Below are positions 9,065-18,187 of a DNA stretch of 64,000 nt, in pieces; within the stretch, counting starts at the first letter, position 1, and each line of letters begins with the position of its first letter. The DNA lies in contig OZ219862.1 in NCBI GenBank assembly GCA_964291445.2, positions 1,617,509 to 1,681,508 on the forward strand. The letters run 5' to 3'. This stretch comes from JAPOXR01 sp964291445 (lineage in GTDB: Bacteria > Pseudomonadota > Alphaproteobacteria > Rhodobacterales > Rhodobacteraceae). The position numbers and the translations under genes are program-made. Below the pieces are notes generated by a model. That model was given only the letters and a program-made list of their open reading frames with translations. It was not told where the DNA came from and did no database searches.

Positions 9065-9838
9065 TCAACTTCCCGAAGTCTCCACTTCGGATCCGCTGCA
9101 CCAGGCCCGCCATAACTCCGGGCGCCGCCTCCTGGTCAACGCCTGCGATTCAGCCTGTCTCCAGGCAGCGATCCGTTCATGATGCCCGGACAGCAGGATT
9201 TCCGGAACCGTCATACCCTCCCAAATCCTGGGCCTCGTAAAATGCGGATATTCAAGCAATCCGGCAGAAAAGGACTCGTCCTCTGCCGATGCCTGATTCC
9301 CGAGAACGTGCGGTATAAGGCGCACGGTTGCGTCTATCAAGGCCTGTGCGGCGATTTCGCCGCCCGAAAGCACGAAATCGCCTACTGAGACCTCGGCAAT
9401 CGGGAATTTTTGCAGGAATCGCTCGTCGATGCCCTCGAAACGCCCGCACAGGATGGTGACGCCCTCCCTCCCCGCCAACTCCCGCACCATCTCCTGGTCA
9501 AGCGGCTTTCCGCGCGGCGACATGAACAGCAGCGGCCAGTCGGGCGACTCGACCGGCAGGCCATCCTGTGCATGCAGGAGGGCGGCAGCGGCCACGTCGG
9601 CACGGAGCACCATGCCGGCGCCGCCACCATATGGCGGCTCGTCGACATTGCGATGCCTGCCGATGCCAAACTGGCGAAGATCGATGGTCTGCAATTCCCA
9701 GGCGCCCCGTGCCAGGGCCGTTCCCGGAATGGAATGTGCCAGCGGACCGGGGAAGGCGTCGGGCAACAGGGTTATGACCCGTGCCTGCCACGGCCTGCCG
9801 GCATCATCCTGCCGCTGCTCGTCCACGCGCTGCTGCAC
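9065..9838 (-). CDS. trmD: tRNA (guanine-N1-)-methyltransferase
   Basis: A 257-aa SPOUT methyltransferase that methylates G37 of tRNAs reading CNN codons, preventing +1 frameshifting. Visible motifs are DEPPYGGGAGM, the knot region ILCGRFEGIDERF and VGDFVLSGGE, and the C-terminal LLEYPHFTRPRIW and PEILLSGHH. The first ~18 residues (MQQRVDEQRQDD...) precede the usual start at WQARVITLLPDAFPG, so the true start may be slightly downstream. It lies between rimM and rplS in the conserved operon. Confidence 0.97.
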   Translation of the reverse strand: MQQRVDEQRQDDAGRPWQARVITLLPDAFPGPLAHSIPGTALARGAWELQTIDLRQFGIGRHRNVDEPPYGGGAGMVLRADVAAAALLHAQDGLPVESPDWPLLFMSPRGKPLDQEMVRELAGREGVTILCGRFEGIDERFLQKFPIAEVSVGDFVLSGGEIAAQALIDATVRLIPHVLGNQASAEDESFSAGLLEYPHFTRPRIWEGMTVPEILLSGHHERIAAWRQAESQALTRRRRPELWRAWCSGSEVETSGS

Positions 9839-9879
9839 CGGTCACACCCCTTTCTGCCGGCCCTGGCCGGCAACGGCTT

Positions 9880-10425
9880 TCAGAACTGGCTCCGGTCAAT
9901 GACAACCAGCCCCGCCTCCAGCCTGACCTCCGGCACCGCCCGTCGGTTGAGCGGCACCAGCAACCGGTCCCGGCCGGGAATATCGACCTCCACGATGTCG
10001 CCGGCACCGTGGTTGAACACTGCCGTGACCCTGCCCAGCGTCGTGCCATCGACGTCCTCCACGGCAAGATTGACCAAGTCCGCGCAATAGAACTCATCCT
10101 CGGCGGTCTCCGGAAACCGGGACCGTTCGGCATAGAGCCGGACCCCGCGCAGTTCCTCGGCCTGCCGCCGGGCCACCACCCCGGCAATCCGCGCCGTCAG
10201 GCCGGATTTGGTCCTGCCGGTGAGGCTGATGTCGAACTGCCGGCCCCGGTCACGGGTCAGGAGCGGGAGGTACGTCGTCAATGCCTCCGGGGGATCGCAA
10301 TAGCTGGCAATTCTCACCGCGCCCCTGATGCCAAACGCCCCGGCAATCCTGGCAACGCATACCAGGCCGTCTTCCCGACCCTGCTGACCGCCTTCGCCAT
10401 CCGGCATGTCGCCCTGCCGGTTCAT
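9880..10425 (-). CDS. rimM: 16S rRNA processing protein RimM
   Basis: A 181-aa protein. The N-terminal RimM domain has VARIAGAFGIRGAVRIASYC. The PRC-barrel half has EEFYCADLVNL-like sequence (DEFYCADLVNLAVEDVDG) and ends VIDRSQF. RimM assists 30S maturation by binding S19. The N-terminal ~20 glycine- and glutamine-rich residues are dispensable extension. It is 60 nt after rpsP and 41 nt before trmD. Confidence 0.95.
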   Translation of the reverse strand: MNRQGDMPDGEGGQQGREDGLVCVARIAGAFGIRGAVRIASYCDPPEALTTYLPLLTRDRGRQFDISLTGRTKSGLTARIAGVVARRQAEELRGVRLYAERSRFPETAEDEFYCADLVNLAVEDVDGTTLGRVTAVFNHGAGDIVEVDIPGRDRLLVPLNRRAVPEVRLEAGLVVIDRSQF

Positions 10426-10484
10426 TCAGCCCGAACCTGCCGCCTTGCCGCCGGTCGTGCCGGCCACCAGCCAGCCGCCCTGCC

Positions 10485-10790
10485 CTATTCCTGCGGTTTG
10501 CGAGGCAGCGCCTTCTTCGGGTTGTTGCGGGATTTCGGCGGCAGGATGCCGGCAGCTTCCAGCATTCTCGATACCCGGTCGGTGGGTTTGGCGCCGGTGT
10601 CCAGCCAGTAGCGGATCCGGTCCGTATCCAGCTTGACCCGCGACTCGCTGTCCTTGGGAAGCAGCGGGTGATAGTGGCCAAGCCTCTCGACATAACGTCC
10701 ATCCCGCGGCATGCGCGAGTCTGCGGCGACAATCCGGTAATACGGACGTTTCTTCGAGCCGCCCCGGGCCAGTCGGATCTTCATTGCCAT
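10485..10790 (-). CDS. rpsP: 30S ribosomal protein S16
   Basis: A 101-aa protein beginning MAMKIRLARGGSKKRPYYRI, the S16 hallmark, and containing HYHPLLPKDSE and WLDTGAKPTDRVSRML. The start codon overlaps the stop of the chorismate mutase gene (TAATG), so translation is coupled. Confidence 0.97.
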   Translation of the reverse strand: MAMKIRLARGGSKKRPYYRIVAADSRMPRDGRYVERLGHYHPLLPKDSESRVKLDTDRIRYWLDTGAKPTDRVSRMLEAAGILPPKSRNNPKKALPRKPQE

Positions 10791-11116
10791 TACGATTGCT
10801 CCTTTTGCAATTTCCGGTTCCTGTCTTGGTATTTCTGGTGATGCCTGATGACTTCTTCGATGATGAAGGAAATGATCTTCCCGGCAAATTCCGGATCAAC
10901 ATCGGCGTCCTGGGCCAGTTTCTGCAACCGCTTGATCTGCTGCGCCTCACGCAGCGGGTCTGCCGGCGGAAGTTCATGCCTGCCCTTCAGCTTGCCAACT
11001 GCCTTGGTGTGCCTGAATCGCTCACCAAGCGTGTAGATCAGGATCGCGTCCAACCGGTCGATCGACTGTCGATGTTTCGCCAGCCGCTTTTCGATCTGCC
11101 CCGGATCGGTGGCCAT
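10790..11116 (-). CDS. chorismate mutase, AroQ type
   Basis: A 108-aa all-helical AroQ-fold protein. Characteristic features are SIDRLDAILIYTLGERFRHT (first helix with the catalytic arginine region), VGKLKGRHELPPADPLRE and KIISFIIEEVIRHHQ. It converts chorismate to prephenate for Phe/Tyr synthesis. I chose the ATG at 11116 because an in-frame start at 11158 adds 14 non-conserved residues. A stand-alone chorismate mutase between ffh and rpsP is a recurring alphaproteobacterial arrangement. Confidence 0.9.
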   Translation of the reverse strand: MATDPGQIEKRLAKHRQSIDRLDAILIYTLGERFRHTKAVGKLKGRHELPPADPLREAQQIKRLQKLAQDADVDPEFAGKIISFIIEEVIRHHQKYQDRNRKLQKEQS

Positions 11117-11174
11117 CAGCCGACACTCCCGATTACGGCCGGCCTTGCCGGCAGCCACCCTGCCACCGGACGGC

Positions 11175-12638
11175 TCATTTCCTGAACAACCCGTCGGGCA
11201 GATCCATGCCGGTCGGAAGCTGGCCGGGCAATCCCGGCGGAAGCTGCCCCCCCGCTCCGGGCGGCAGGCCGGGCATTGAGCCCGCCATGCCGGCCTTGCC
11301 CATCAGCGAGCCAAGCGCACCGCCAATACCGCCCCGCTTGGCCATGGCCTTGCTGACCATTGCCATCTGCTTGTGCATCTTCAACAGCCGATTGAGGTCG
11401 GCAACATCCTGTCCGGCGCCGGCAGCAATCCGGCGGCGGCGGCTGGCCTGGAGAATCTTCGGATTGGCGCGCTCCTGGCGGGTCATGGAGTTTATCAATC
11501 CGATCTGCCGCCTGACAAAATCGGAATCGAGGCCAGCAGCATCGACCTGCGAGGCGATCTTCTTCATGCCCGGCATCATCGACATCATGGCCTGCATGCC
11601 GCCCATCTGCTCCATGGCCTCCAGCTGTTTGCGCAGGTCATTCAGGTTGAATAACCCCTTCTGCATCCGCCTGGCCATTCGTTGCTGGGTCTCCATCTCC
11701 AGCGTCTCGGCAGCCTTCTCGACCAGGGAGACAATGTCGCCCATGCCAAGAATGCGTCCGGCGATTCTCTCCGGGTCGAATTCACCGAGTTCCTCCAGTT
11801 TTTCGCCGGTCCCGATGAACTTGATGCAGCTGCCGGTCACCGCCCGCATGCTCAACGCCGCACCACCCCTGCCATCACCTTCCATTCGGGTCAGGACGAC
11901 ACCGGTGACCCCGACCTTCTCGTTGAACTCCTGGGCAACATTGACCGCATCCTGTCCGGTCAACCCGTCCACGACCAGCAATGTCTCCCGGGGATTGGCA
12001 ACCTTCCGGATATCAACCACTTCCTGCATCAGCGACTGATCGACATGCAGCCTGCCAGCAGTGTCCAGCAGCAACACGTCATAGCCGCCGAAAGCGGCCT
12101 GCTGCGATGCCCGCCGGGCGATGTCCACCGCCTTCTGCCCGTCGACGATTGGCAGGGAATCCACGCCGGCCTGCATTCCGAGCACCCGCAACTGCTCCAT
12201 TGCCGCTGGCCGGTGGGTATCGAGCGAGGCCATCAGCACCCGCTTGCCATCCCGCTCGGTCAGCCTCTTGGCCAGCTTGGCCGTCGTCGTGGTCTTGCCC
12301 GAGCCCTGCAGGCCAACCATGAGGATCGGGGCCGGTGGATTGCCGATGCGGAGCTCGGCATCCTGCTCGCTATCGCCCTTCAGCACGTCGATCAGTTCGT
12401 CATGCACGATCTTGATGACCTGGTGGCCCGGCGTGACCGATCGCATGACCGCCTGGCCGGTGGCCTTGCGACCGACTTTCCTGACGAAGGACTTCACGAC
12501 CGGTAGGGCAACATCGGCCTCCAGCAAGGCCATCCTGACCTCGCGCAGCGCATTGTCCACATCTGCTTCGGAAAGTATTCCTCGCCGCTGCAGGCGATCG
12601 AATACTCCGGACAACCGGTCGGAAAGTGTCTCGAACAC
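11175..12638 (-). CDS. ffh: signal recognition particle protein Ffh
   Basis: A 487-aa protein from a GTG start at 12636-12638. That start is preferred because FETLSDRLSGVFDRL is the family's N-terminus; the frame stays open to 12689 with 17 unlike residues. Domains in order: N (1-90), the GTPase G domain with GLQGSGKTTTTAKLAKRL, DTAGRLHVD and TRMEGDGRGGAAL, and a methionine-rich M domain with RRRRIAAGAG and LLKMHKQMAMV that binds 4.5S RNA and signal sequences. It ends in a Gly/Pro/Met-rich tail. It heads the translation operon on this strand. Confidence 0.97.
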   Translation of the reverse strand: MFETLSDRLSGVFDRLQRRGILSEADVDNALREVRMALLEADVALPVVKSFVRKVGRKATGQAVMRSVTPGHQVIKIVHDELIDVLKGDSEQDAELRIGNPPAPILMVGLQGSGKTTTTAKLAKRLTERDGKRVLMASLDTHRPAAMEQLRVLGMQAGVDSLPIVDGQKAVDIARRASQQAAFGGYDVLLLDTAGRLHVDQSLMQEVVDIRKVANPRETLLVVDGLTGQDAVNVAQEFNEKVGVTGVVLTRMEGDGRGGAALSMRAVTGSCIKFIGTGEKLEELGEFDPERIAGRILGMGDIVSLVEKAAETLEMETQQRMARRMQKGLFNLNDLRKQLEAMEQMGGMQAMMSMMPGMKKIASQVDAAGLDSDFVRRQIGLINSMTRQERANPKILQASRRRRIAAGAGQDVADLNRLLKMHKQMAMVSKAMAKRGGIGGALGSLMGKAGMAGSMPGLPPGAGGQLPPGLPGQLPTGMDLPDGLFRK

Positions 12639-13006
12639 GTTCAGCCTCTTTGCAGTCTGCCGCCGAACCCGGCCAATGATGATCCGCAATTGACGACGGC
12701 ACCCGCGGGCGAGCCTTCGCTGACGGGTGGCGATCCGGGCGTCAACCTGCGGACCGGAGCGAGCCGGAACTTGATGACGATCGGCGGTTCAATATTACAC
12801 CGCCGAAACCCGGTCAAGAATGTAGTGCCGGGCATTTGCGACATCAACTGCGAGACAGGAAGCCCCTGGCGGACCATCCGCGGCCACATTGCACCCGGCC
12901 GTCATGGCAAATTTCGGGGAAGCAGGATGACCTCCCGACGGCAGCGTCGGGGACGGCAGGCGCAATTCGGGTTTTTCACCTGGACGCCCTGCTCTAAACG
13001 GCATGC
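12639..13006. other. divergent intergenic region between ffh and a transporter gene
   Basis: This 368-bp stretch separates the minus-strand ffh operon from the plus-strand EamA gene and must hold both promoters. I find no ORF with recognisable content and no strong inverted repeat. Clear sigma-70 hexamers are not obvious by eye. Confidence 0.5.
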
Positions 13007-13903
13007 ATGTTCGCGCTCGGCCAACCTGCCAGGGGTCACCTGGCCATGCTGGGATTTTCCCTGGGAATTGCCGGTTCGTTCAGCCTCGGTAGCCTGTCTG
13101 CAAACGAGATCGACCCGGTCACCATCACCGCCCTCAGATTTGCCGGAAGTTCGGTGCTGATGGGCCTCGCGGCATCATTGGGTCCGGGAATCACGAGGAA
13201 GGATGCCACCGCCCCCTGGCGCTACCTGATTCCCGGAACACTGATGGCGATCTATTTTGCCTTGATGTTCGAGGGTCTCAAGACCGCCTCGGCAGTATCG
13301 ACCAGCGCAGTGTTTACCCTGACGCCAGCCATGTCGGCGATAATCGGCTGGTATCTGCTTCGACAGATCACCACCGGGTGGATGGCGCTGGCGCTGTTCA
13401 TCGGCGGGTGCGGCGCATTGTGGGTCATTTTCGGGGCCGACATCGACTCCCTGCTGGCTTTCAAGGTCGGGGCTGGCGAGATGATTTTCTTTGTCGGCTG
13501 CATTGCCCATGCAATCTACACGCCGATTGTCAGGCTGCTGAACCGAGGTGAGTCGCCGCTGGTCTTCGTCTTCGGAATGTCGGTGGCCGGCACCATCGTT
13601 CTGACCATCTATGGATGGGACGGCATCGTCTCCACCAACTGGTCGGCCTTGCCGTCGATCGTGTGGATAACACTTCTGTACCTGACAGTGGCGTCGACGG
13701 CGCTGACCTTCACGGCCATCAATTATGCGACATTGAGGCTGCCTTCGGCCAAGGTGATGGCCTACACCTACCTGACGCCGTCATGGGTCATATTGTGGGA
13801 GGCCGTTCTCGGTCACGGCATCCCGGCCCCGGCCATCCTGCTCGGTGTCCTGGCGACGATCATTGCCCTGCTGATGTTGCTGCGGAACGAAGACCGCGAC
13901 TGA
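13007..13903 (+). CDS. EamA/DMT-superfamily membrane transporter
   Basis: A 298-aa protein with ten hydrophobic segments arranged as two EamA repeats. Conserved blocks are ITALRFAGSSVLMGLAA near the start, TASAVSTSAVFTLTPAMSAI mid-protein and TYLTPSWVILWEAVLGHGIP near the end. The family exports or imports small metabolites such as amino acids; the substrate is not predictable here. It stands alone between ffh and the ArsR-type gene. Confidence 0.88.
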   Translation: MFALGQPARGHLAMLGFSLGIAGSFSLGSLSANEIDPVTITALRFAGSSVLMGLAASLGPGITRKDATAPWRYLIPGTLMAIYFALMFEGLKTASAVSTSAVFTLTPAMSAIIGWYLLRQITTGWMALALFIGGCGALWVIFGADIDSLLAFKVGAGEMIFFVGCIAHAIYTPIVRLLNRGESPLVFVFGMSVAGTIVLTIYGWDGIVSTNWSALPSIVWITLLYLTVASTALTFTAINYATLRLPSAKVMAYTYLTPSWVILWEAVLGHGIPAPAILLGVLATIIALLMLLRNEDRD

Positions 13904-13958
13904 ACACCTGCCCGCCAGCCACGTCGCAACCGGATTCGACCGATACCCGATCACCTGG

Positions 13959-14303
13959 TTATGCTGCCGGGTCGTCGTCCCTGAACTCCTCATCCACGAG
14001 CAGTTCGAGCAGTTCGAGGCTCTCGGGATCGAACTGGCCGAAACCCTCGATCCAGATTGCCGCCTGGCGTATCGCGTCAGGATCGAGGCGGCACCATCGC
14101 TTGCGTCCGGCGCTCTTCCGGGTAACCAGGCCGGAATGTTCCAGGACGGCAATGTGCTTGGAAGTCAGCGCCACCGACTTGCCGATAGTCCCGGCAATGT
14201 CGGTCACCGTCATGTCACCGGCCAGCAGCAATTCCAGCACCTGCCGGCGGGTGCCGTCGGCAAGCGCACCGAACAGGAGATCAATCTGCTTGTTCCCGGA
14301 CAT
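13959..14303 (-). CDS. ArsR-family winged-helix regulator
   Basis: A 114-aa protein from the ATG at 14301-14303, preceded by AAAGGAGGAG. An upstream in-frame start would add 59 residues unlike the family. The helix-turn-helix region reads LFGALADGTRRQVLELLLAG and VTDIAGTIGKSVALTSKHIA, followed by the wing VTRKSAGRKRWCRLDPDAI. No metal-binding CxC is present, so it is probably one of the ArsR proteins sensing something other than As/Cd. It is convergent with the EamA gene and divergent from the ATP synthase operon. Confidence 0.85.
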   Translation of the reverse strand: MSGNKQIDLLFGALADGTRRQVLELLLAGDMTVTDIAGTIGKSVALTSKHIAVLEHSGLVTRKSAGRKRWCRLDPDAIRQAAIWIEGFGQFDPESLELLELLVDEEFRDDDPAA

Positions 14304-14601
14304 CTCCTCCTTTCCCTCGATTTCGGCCGATTCTGCCGAATGCGCGTCGGCCCCGGCCGCGTCCTGGCGGCGGATAACGGCCAGCCAGGCGAAGACATGC
14401 CGATTCTGCCGGACAGTCAACCATTTGGTTGAATAAACTGGCGGCGACCATTCCCGTCCGCCGGCAACGAACAAAATCAACCACTTGACGATTTATCCCT
14501 TGTTTTCAATCCGTTACGCCTTGCCAGCCATGCGACTACGGGGTTGACGGGGAGGAATGACACACATAGTTTACGCCGGTCCGAATCTCTGGGCGGAAAC
14601 G

Positions 14602-14925
14602 ATGGCGAATTCGCCTGATGCCGACAACCGATCCTCGATTCGCAAGCGCATCGAGGAAGCCAGGGGGCAGTTGGACCCGAAAAAGTCCGAAGCCGGTCCG
14701 GTTTCGAACTTGCATGCCGTCTGGCGGATGGTCATCGACCTGGTCGCCGGCACCGGTTTCGGGGCCGCCTTGGGATACGGGCTGGACGTGTTGTTCGGCA
14801 CATTGCCGATCTTTCTTGGCGTCCTGACCCTGCTCGGCTTTGCCGCCGGCGTTCGACTGATGATCAGGACGGCGCGGGAGGTGCAGGAAGAGATGGCGTC
14901 CCGGCTTGAGAAGCCGGGAGAATGA
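14602..14925 (+). CDS. atpI: F0F1 ATP synthase assembly protein AtpI
   Basis: About 107 aa from the ATG at 14602; an earlier in-frame ATG at 14557 also has GGGGAGGA directly before it. After a charged N-terminus come two membrane helices (MVIDLVAGTGFGAALGYGLD and FLGVLTLLGFAAGVRLM). AtpI helps assemble the c-ring. It is the first gene of the F0 operon, 24 nt before atpB. Confidence 0.9.
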   Translation: MANSPDADNRSSIRKRIEEARGQLDPKKSEAGPVSNLHAVWRMVIDLVAGTGFGAALGYGLDVLFGTLPIFLGVLTLLGFAAGVRLMIRTAREVQEEMASRLEKPGE

Positions 14926-14949
14926 GGCGACCGCGGGAGTTGGTAGGCA

Positions 14950-15696
14950 TTGGCGACTGAGGAGACAGGGCTGCAGATCCATCCGATGGATCAATTCGTC
15001 ATCGAACCCCTGTTCGGAGACGGGCCGCTCAGATGGTACACACCGAGCAACTCAACCTTGTGGATGCTGATTGCCGTCCTCTGCGCCACGTTGTTCCTGG
15101 TCGCGGGAACCCGGCACCGGGCGATCGTTCCCGGCCGGATTCAGATGATCGCCGAACTGGCCTATTTGTTTGTCAGGAACATGGTCGAGAATGTTGCCGG
15201 ACGCGACGCGATAAGGTTCTTTCCCTACATCATGACGGTGTTCATGTTCATCGCCCTGGCAAATCTTCTGGGCCTGATACCGATGAGCTTCACCACGACC
15301 TCGCATGTCGCGGTCACCGCGACGCTGGCGCTGACCGTATTCGTGTCGGTAACGGTGATCGGCTTCGTCAAGCACGGGCTGGGATTCCTCGGACTGTTCT
15401 GGATCTCGTCGGCACCGCTGCCGCTCAGGCCGTTCCTGGCCCTTATCGAACTGATTTCCTATTTCGTCCGGCCGGTCAGCCATTCGATCCGCCTGGCCGG
15501 AAACATGATGGCCGGGCATGCGATGATCAAGGTCTTCGCATCCTTTGCCGGCGTGCTGGGATTGGGGGCATTCGTCCCGATCGTGGCCATTGCCGCCGTC
15601 TACGGGCTCGAATTGCTGGTGGCGTTCATCCAGGCCTACGTGTTCACGATCCTGACATGCGTCTATCTGCGGGATGCGCTGCATCCAAGTCATTGA
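14950..15696 (+). CDS. atpB: ATP synthase F0 subunit a
   Basis: A 248-aa membrane protein starting at TTG (14950); the ATG at 14986 (MDQFVIEPLFG) is an alternative. The proton half-channel helices include the essential arginine in SHSIRLAGNMMAGH and the terminal YGLELLVAFIQAYVFTIL. Genes follow in the order atpI-atpB-atpE-atpF'-atpF, the separate F0 cluster typical of alphaproteobacteria; F1 genes must lie elsewhere. Confidence 0.96.
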   Translation: MATEETGLQIHPMDQFVIEPLFGDGPLRWYTPSNSTLWMLIAVLCATLFLVAGTRHRAIVPGRIQMIAELAYLFVRNMVENVAGRDAIRFFPYIMTVFMFIALANLLGLIPMSFTTTSHVAVTATLALTVFVSVTVIGFVKHGLGFLGLFWISSAPLPLRPFLALIELISYFVRPVSHSIRLAGNMMAGHAMIKVFASFAGVLGLGAFVPIVAIAAVYGLELLVAFIQAYVFTILTCVYLRDALHPSH

Positions 15697-15737
15697 AGAA
15701 TTTCGGATAACAACTCGAATTAGCAAGGAGCTTGAAA

Positions 15738-15986
15738 ATGGCTACTGAATTGGTCGGAGACATCAACACCGCCGGGGCGCTTATCGGTGCCGGCCTGGCA
15801 TGTACCGGCATGGGCGGGGCGGCGATTGGCGTCGGCCATGTTGCCGGGAACTACCTGTCGGGAGCGCTGAGGAATCCCTCGGCGGCGGCGTCGCAGACAG
15901 CCATGCTGTTCATCGGCATCGCCTTCGCCGAATCGCTGGGAATTTTCTCGTTCCTGGTGGCATTGCTGTTGATGTTTGCGCTGTAA
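15738..15986 (+). CDS. atpE: ATP synthase F0 subunit c
   Basis: An 82-aa two-helix protein. The start at 15738 is set by AAGGAG at 15725-15730. Helix 1 is glycine-rich (GALIGAGLACTGMGGAAIG), the polar loop is SGALRNPSAAAS, and helix 2 carries the proton-binding glutamate in AFAESLGIFSFL. No sodium-site residues are evident, so proton coupling is likely. Confidence 0.96.
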   Translation: MATELVGDINTAGALIGAGLACTGMGGAAIGVGHVAGNYLSGALRNPSAAASQTAMLFIGIAFAESLGIFSFLVALLLMFAL

Positions 15987-16031
15987 CGGCCCAGGCAACC
16001 TGCCGGCAAGGCAAACCGGAGACACACTGCA

Positions 16032-16553
16032 ATGGCCGAACCTACGGAACAGGCGGGAATTCCGCAGCTGGATTTTTCGGCGTTTCCGAACCAGATATTC
16101 TGGCTCGTCGTTTTCCTGACGATCCTGTTCCTGGTCGTCAACCGGGTGGTGTTGCCACGCATTGGTGGCATCATCGATCAGCGCGAAAAACGGATACGCG
16201 CCGATCTCGAACAGGCGGAAAGGAATGATGAACAGGCGGCCCGCCTGAACCAGGAAACCGAGGATCGGTTGAACCGGGCCCGGAAGGAAGCCGAACAGAT
16301 TGCTGCCGAGGCCCGCAGCCGCGCCAGGGAGGCCCAGGACCAGGCCGTTGCCGGGGCCGCCAGCACCATTGCGGCCAGGACGGCGGAGGCAGAAGCCCGG
16401 ATCGAGGATATCAGGGCCAGCGCCCGCCAGAGTGTGCGGGAGATCGCGTCGGAGGTTGCCGAGGAAATCGTCGAGCAGTTGCTACCGGGGCGCGCCGGAG
16501 GCCAGCTGGTCGGCAAGGCCGTCGACAAGCGGATGGCGGGAGAAATGCATTGA
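16032..16553 (+). CDS. atpG: ATP synthase F0 subunit b'
   Basis: A 173-aa protein with one N-terminal membrane helix (QIFWLVVFLTILFLVVNRVV) and a long charged coiled-coil (REKRIRADLEQAERNDEQAA onwards). The longer non-membrane N-terminus and first position of the b pair mark it as b' (AtpF'/AtpG), forming a heterodimer with the next gene. Its stop codon overlaps the atpF start. Confidence 0.92.
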   Translation: MAEPTEQAGIPQLDFSAFPNQIFWLVVFLTILFLVVNRVVLPRIGGIIDQREKRIRADLEQAERNDEQAARLNQETEDRLNRARKEAEQIAAEARSRAREAQDQAVAGAASTIAARTAEAEARIEDIRASARQSVREIASEVAEEIVEQLLPGRAGGQLVGKAVDKRMAGEMH

Positions 16554-17104
16554 CACGCCTGGCATGGATTCTTCTGCTTCCGGCATCGCCGGCACTTGCC
16601 GCAACCGGACCATTCTTCTCGCTCGGCAATACCGATTTCGTGGTCTCGATTGCATTCGTCATCTTCATTGCCGCCATCATTCATTTCAAGGCACCGAAAT
16701 TTGCCGGCCGCCTCATTGACGGGCGCATTGACGCAATCCGCAGCCAGATCGACAACGCGGCACAGATCCGGGCCGACTCGGAAGCTGCACTGGCCCGGGC
16801 CGAGGACATCAACCGTGAATCGGCCGAACAGGCGGCACGAATGCTGGAGGGTGCCAGGCGGGATGCGGAGCTGTTCATGGCGGAAGCTGGCAAGGCCGTG
16901 GAAAACACCATCGCTCGGCGCCTGCAGGCTGCCGACGAGCAAATTGCCAGCGCGGAAGCGGCGGCTGTTGCCGGCGTGCGCAACGAGGCGATTTCCGTTG
17001 CCGTGGAGGTTGCCGGCCAGGTCATTTCCGATTCCATGAACCCCGCCGACCGTCGGGCGATCATGGACCAGGCGGTCAAGGATCTCAGGTCAAATCTGAA
17101 CTGA
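16550..17104 (+). CDS. atpF: ATP synthase F0 subunit b
   Basis: A 184-aa protein starting at a TTG that overlaps the b' stop (TTGA). It has an N-terminal hydrophobic stretch and a main membrane helix (FVVSIAFVIFIAAIIHFKAP). The coiled-coil stator that follows has alternating Ala/Glu/Arg and ends QAVKDLRSNLN. It forms the peripheral stalk with b'. Last gene of the operon. Confidence 0.93.
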   Translation: MTRLAWILLLPASPALAATGPFFSLGNTDFVVSIAFVIFIAAIIHFKAPKFAGRLIDGRIDAIRSQIDNAAQIRADSEAALARAEDINRESAEQAARMLEGARRDAELFMAEAGKAVENTIARRLQAADEQIASAEAAAVAGVRNEAISVAVEVAGQVISDSMNPADRRAIMDQAVKDLRSNLN

Positions 17105-17242
17105 TCCGACTGCGGATACGATCCCGTCCAGGCGGGAGGCCCGTCCCTGGTCTGGCGCGCCTCCCATCCAGCACTGCACCTGGCCGTGAGTGATCGCGGC
17201 CCGGCCGGCGGCCCCGGCTGGAGTCGTGCCCATCGCAGTCAC

Positions 17243-18148
17243 TCAGGCTTCGCTTCGGGCCGCTTCCCATGCAAGCAGCGCACGCTTGACCGGCAGACCC
17301 CAATGATATCCGCCCAGACCACCGGATTTGCGGATCACCCGGTGGCAGGGGATCAGCCAGCTGACCGGGTTGCGGCCAACCGCGGTGCCGGCAGCCCGGG
17401 TTGCAGTCGGGGCGCCGGCGGCAGCGGCGATCTGCGAATAGGTGGTGACATGTCCCGGCGGAACTGCCATCAGCGCCTCCCAGACCTTGATCTGGAACGG
17501 TGCCCCGACCATGAACAGTCTTGCCTCGCCCCGCTGCCGAAGCGCGGCATCGACCCAGGGCTGAATGGCAGCCGATGACTGCGTGTAGCTGGCCCGGGGC
17601 CAGCGCCGGCGCAAATCGGCCAGGACCGACTCGCGTCCATGTTCGGCGGCAAAGGCCAGGCCGCACAAACCGCGATCCGTCCCCATGGCCAGGAGATCGC
17701 CAAACGGGCTGTCGAACCAGCCCCAGCAGATGGTGAGCCCGCTCCCTTTCCTGGCAAATTCCCCCGGACTCATCGCCTCCCAGGTCACGAACAGGTCGTG
17801 AAGCCTTCCGCTGCCCGAGAGGCCGAGCGAGTTCGAGGCATGCTGCACCGTGACATCGCCACTCAGCATCCGCTTGGCGTGCTGCAATGACAGGTATTGC
17901 TGGAACCGTTTCGGCGACACGCCAACCCATTGCGAGAATACCCGCTGGAAATGCGAGGGGCTCATGCCCATCCTGCCGGCCAGTTCATCCAGCGACAATT
18001 CACGAATTCCGGCCCGGTCGATATGCTTGATGGCCCGCGCAATAACGTTGTAGTGGTAGCTGCTCTCGGTCATATGGCCCCCGGCATTTGTCGGGATCTG
18101 AATTAGGCCGGGGCTTGCAGCCGGTCGACCCGTTTCTTGCTGATTCAT
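17243..18148 (-). CDS. Ada-like AraC regulator fused to O6-methylguanine-DNA methyltransferase
   Basis: A 301-aa protein. Residues about 30-130 form an AraC-type double helix-turn-helix (LDELAGRMGMSPSHFQRVF). The C-terminal half is the suicide alkyltransferase, with AVGRNPVSWLIPCHRVIRKS holding the acceptor cysteine and GGYHWGLPVKRALLAWE after it. The zinc-binding N-terminal domain of full E. coli Ada is missing, so methyl-phosphotriester sensing is not expected. It is divergent from nth, another repair gene. Confidence 0.93.
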   Translation of the reverse strand: MNQQETGRPAASPGLIQIPTNAGGHMTESSYHYNVIARAIKHIDRAGIRELSLDELAGRMGMSPSHFQRVFSQWVGVSPKRFQQYLSLQHAKRMLSGDVTVQHASNSLGLSGSGRLHDLFVTWEAMSPGEFARKGSGLTICWGWFDSPFGDLLAMGTDRGLCGLAFAAEHGRESVLADLRRRWPRASYTQSSAAIQPWVDAALRQRGEARLFMVGAPFQIKVWEALMAVPPGHVTTYSQIAAAAGAPTATRAAGTAVGRNPVSWLIPCHRVIRKSGGLGGYHWGLPVKRALLAWEAARSEA

Positions 18149-18187
18149 CGCCGATCCTCGTCAATTGTCACGGAAAATGCATCACCG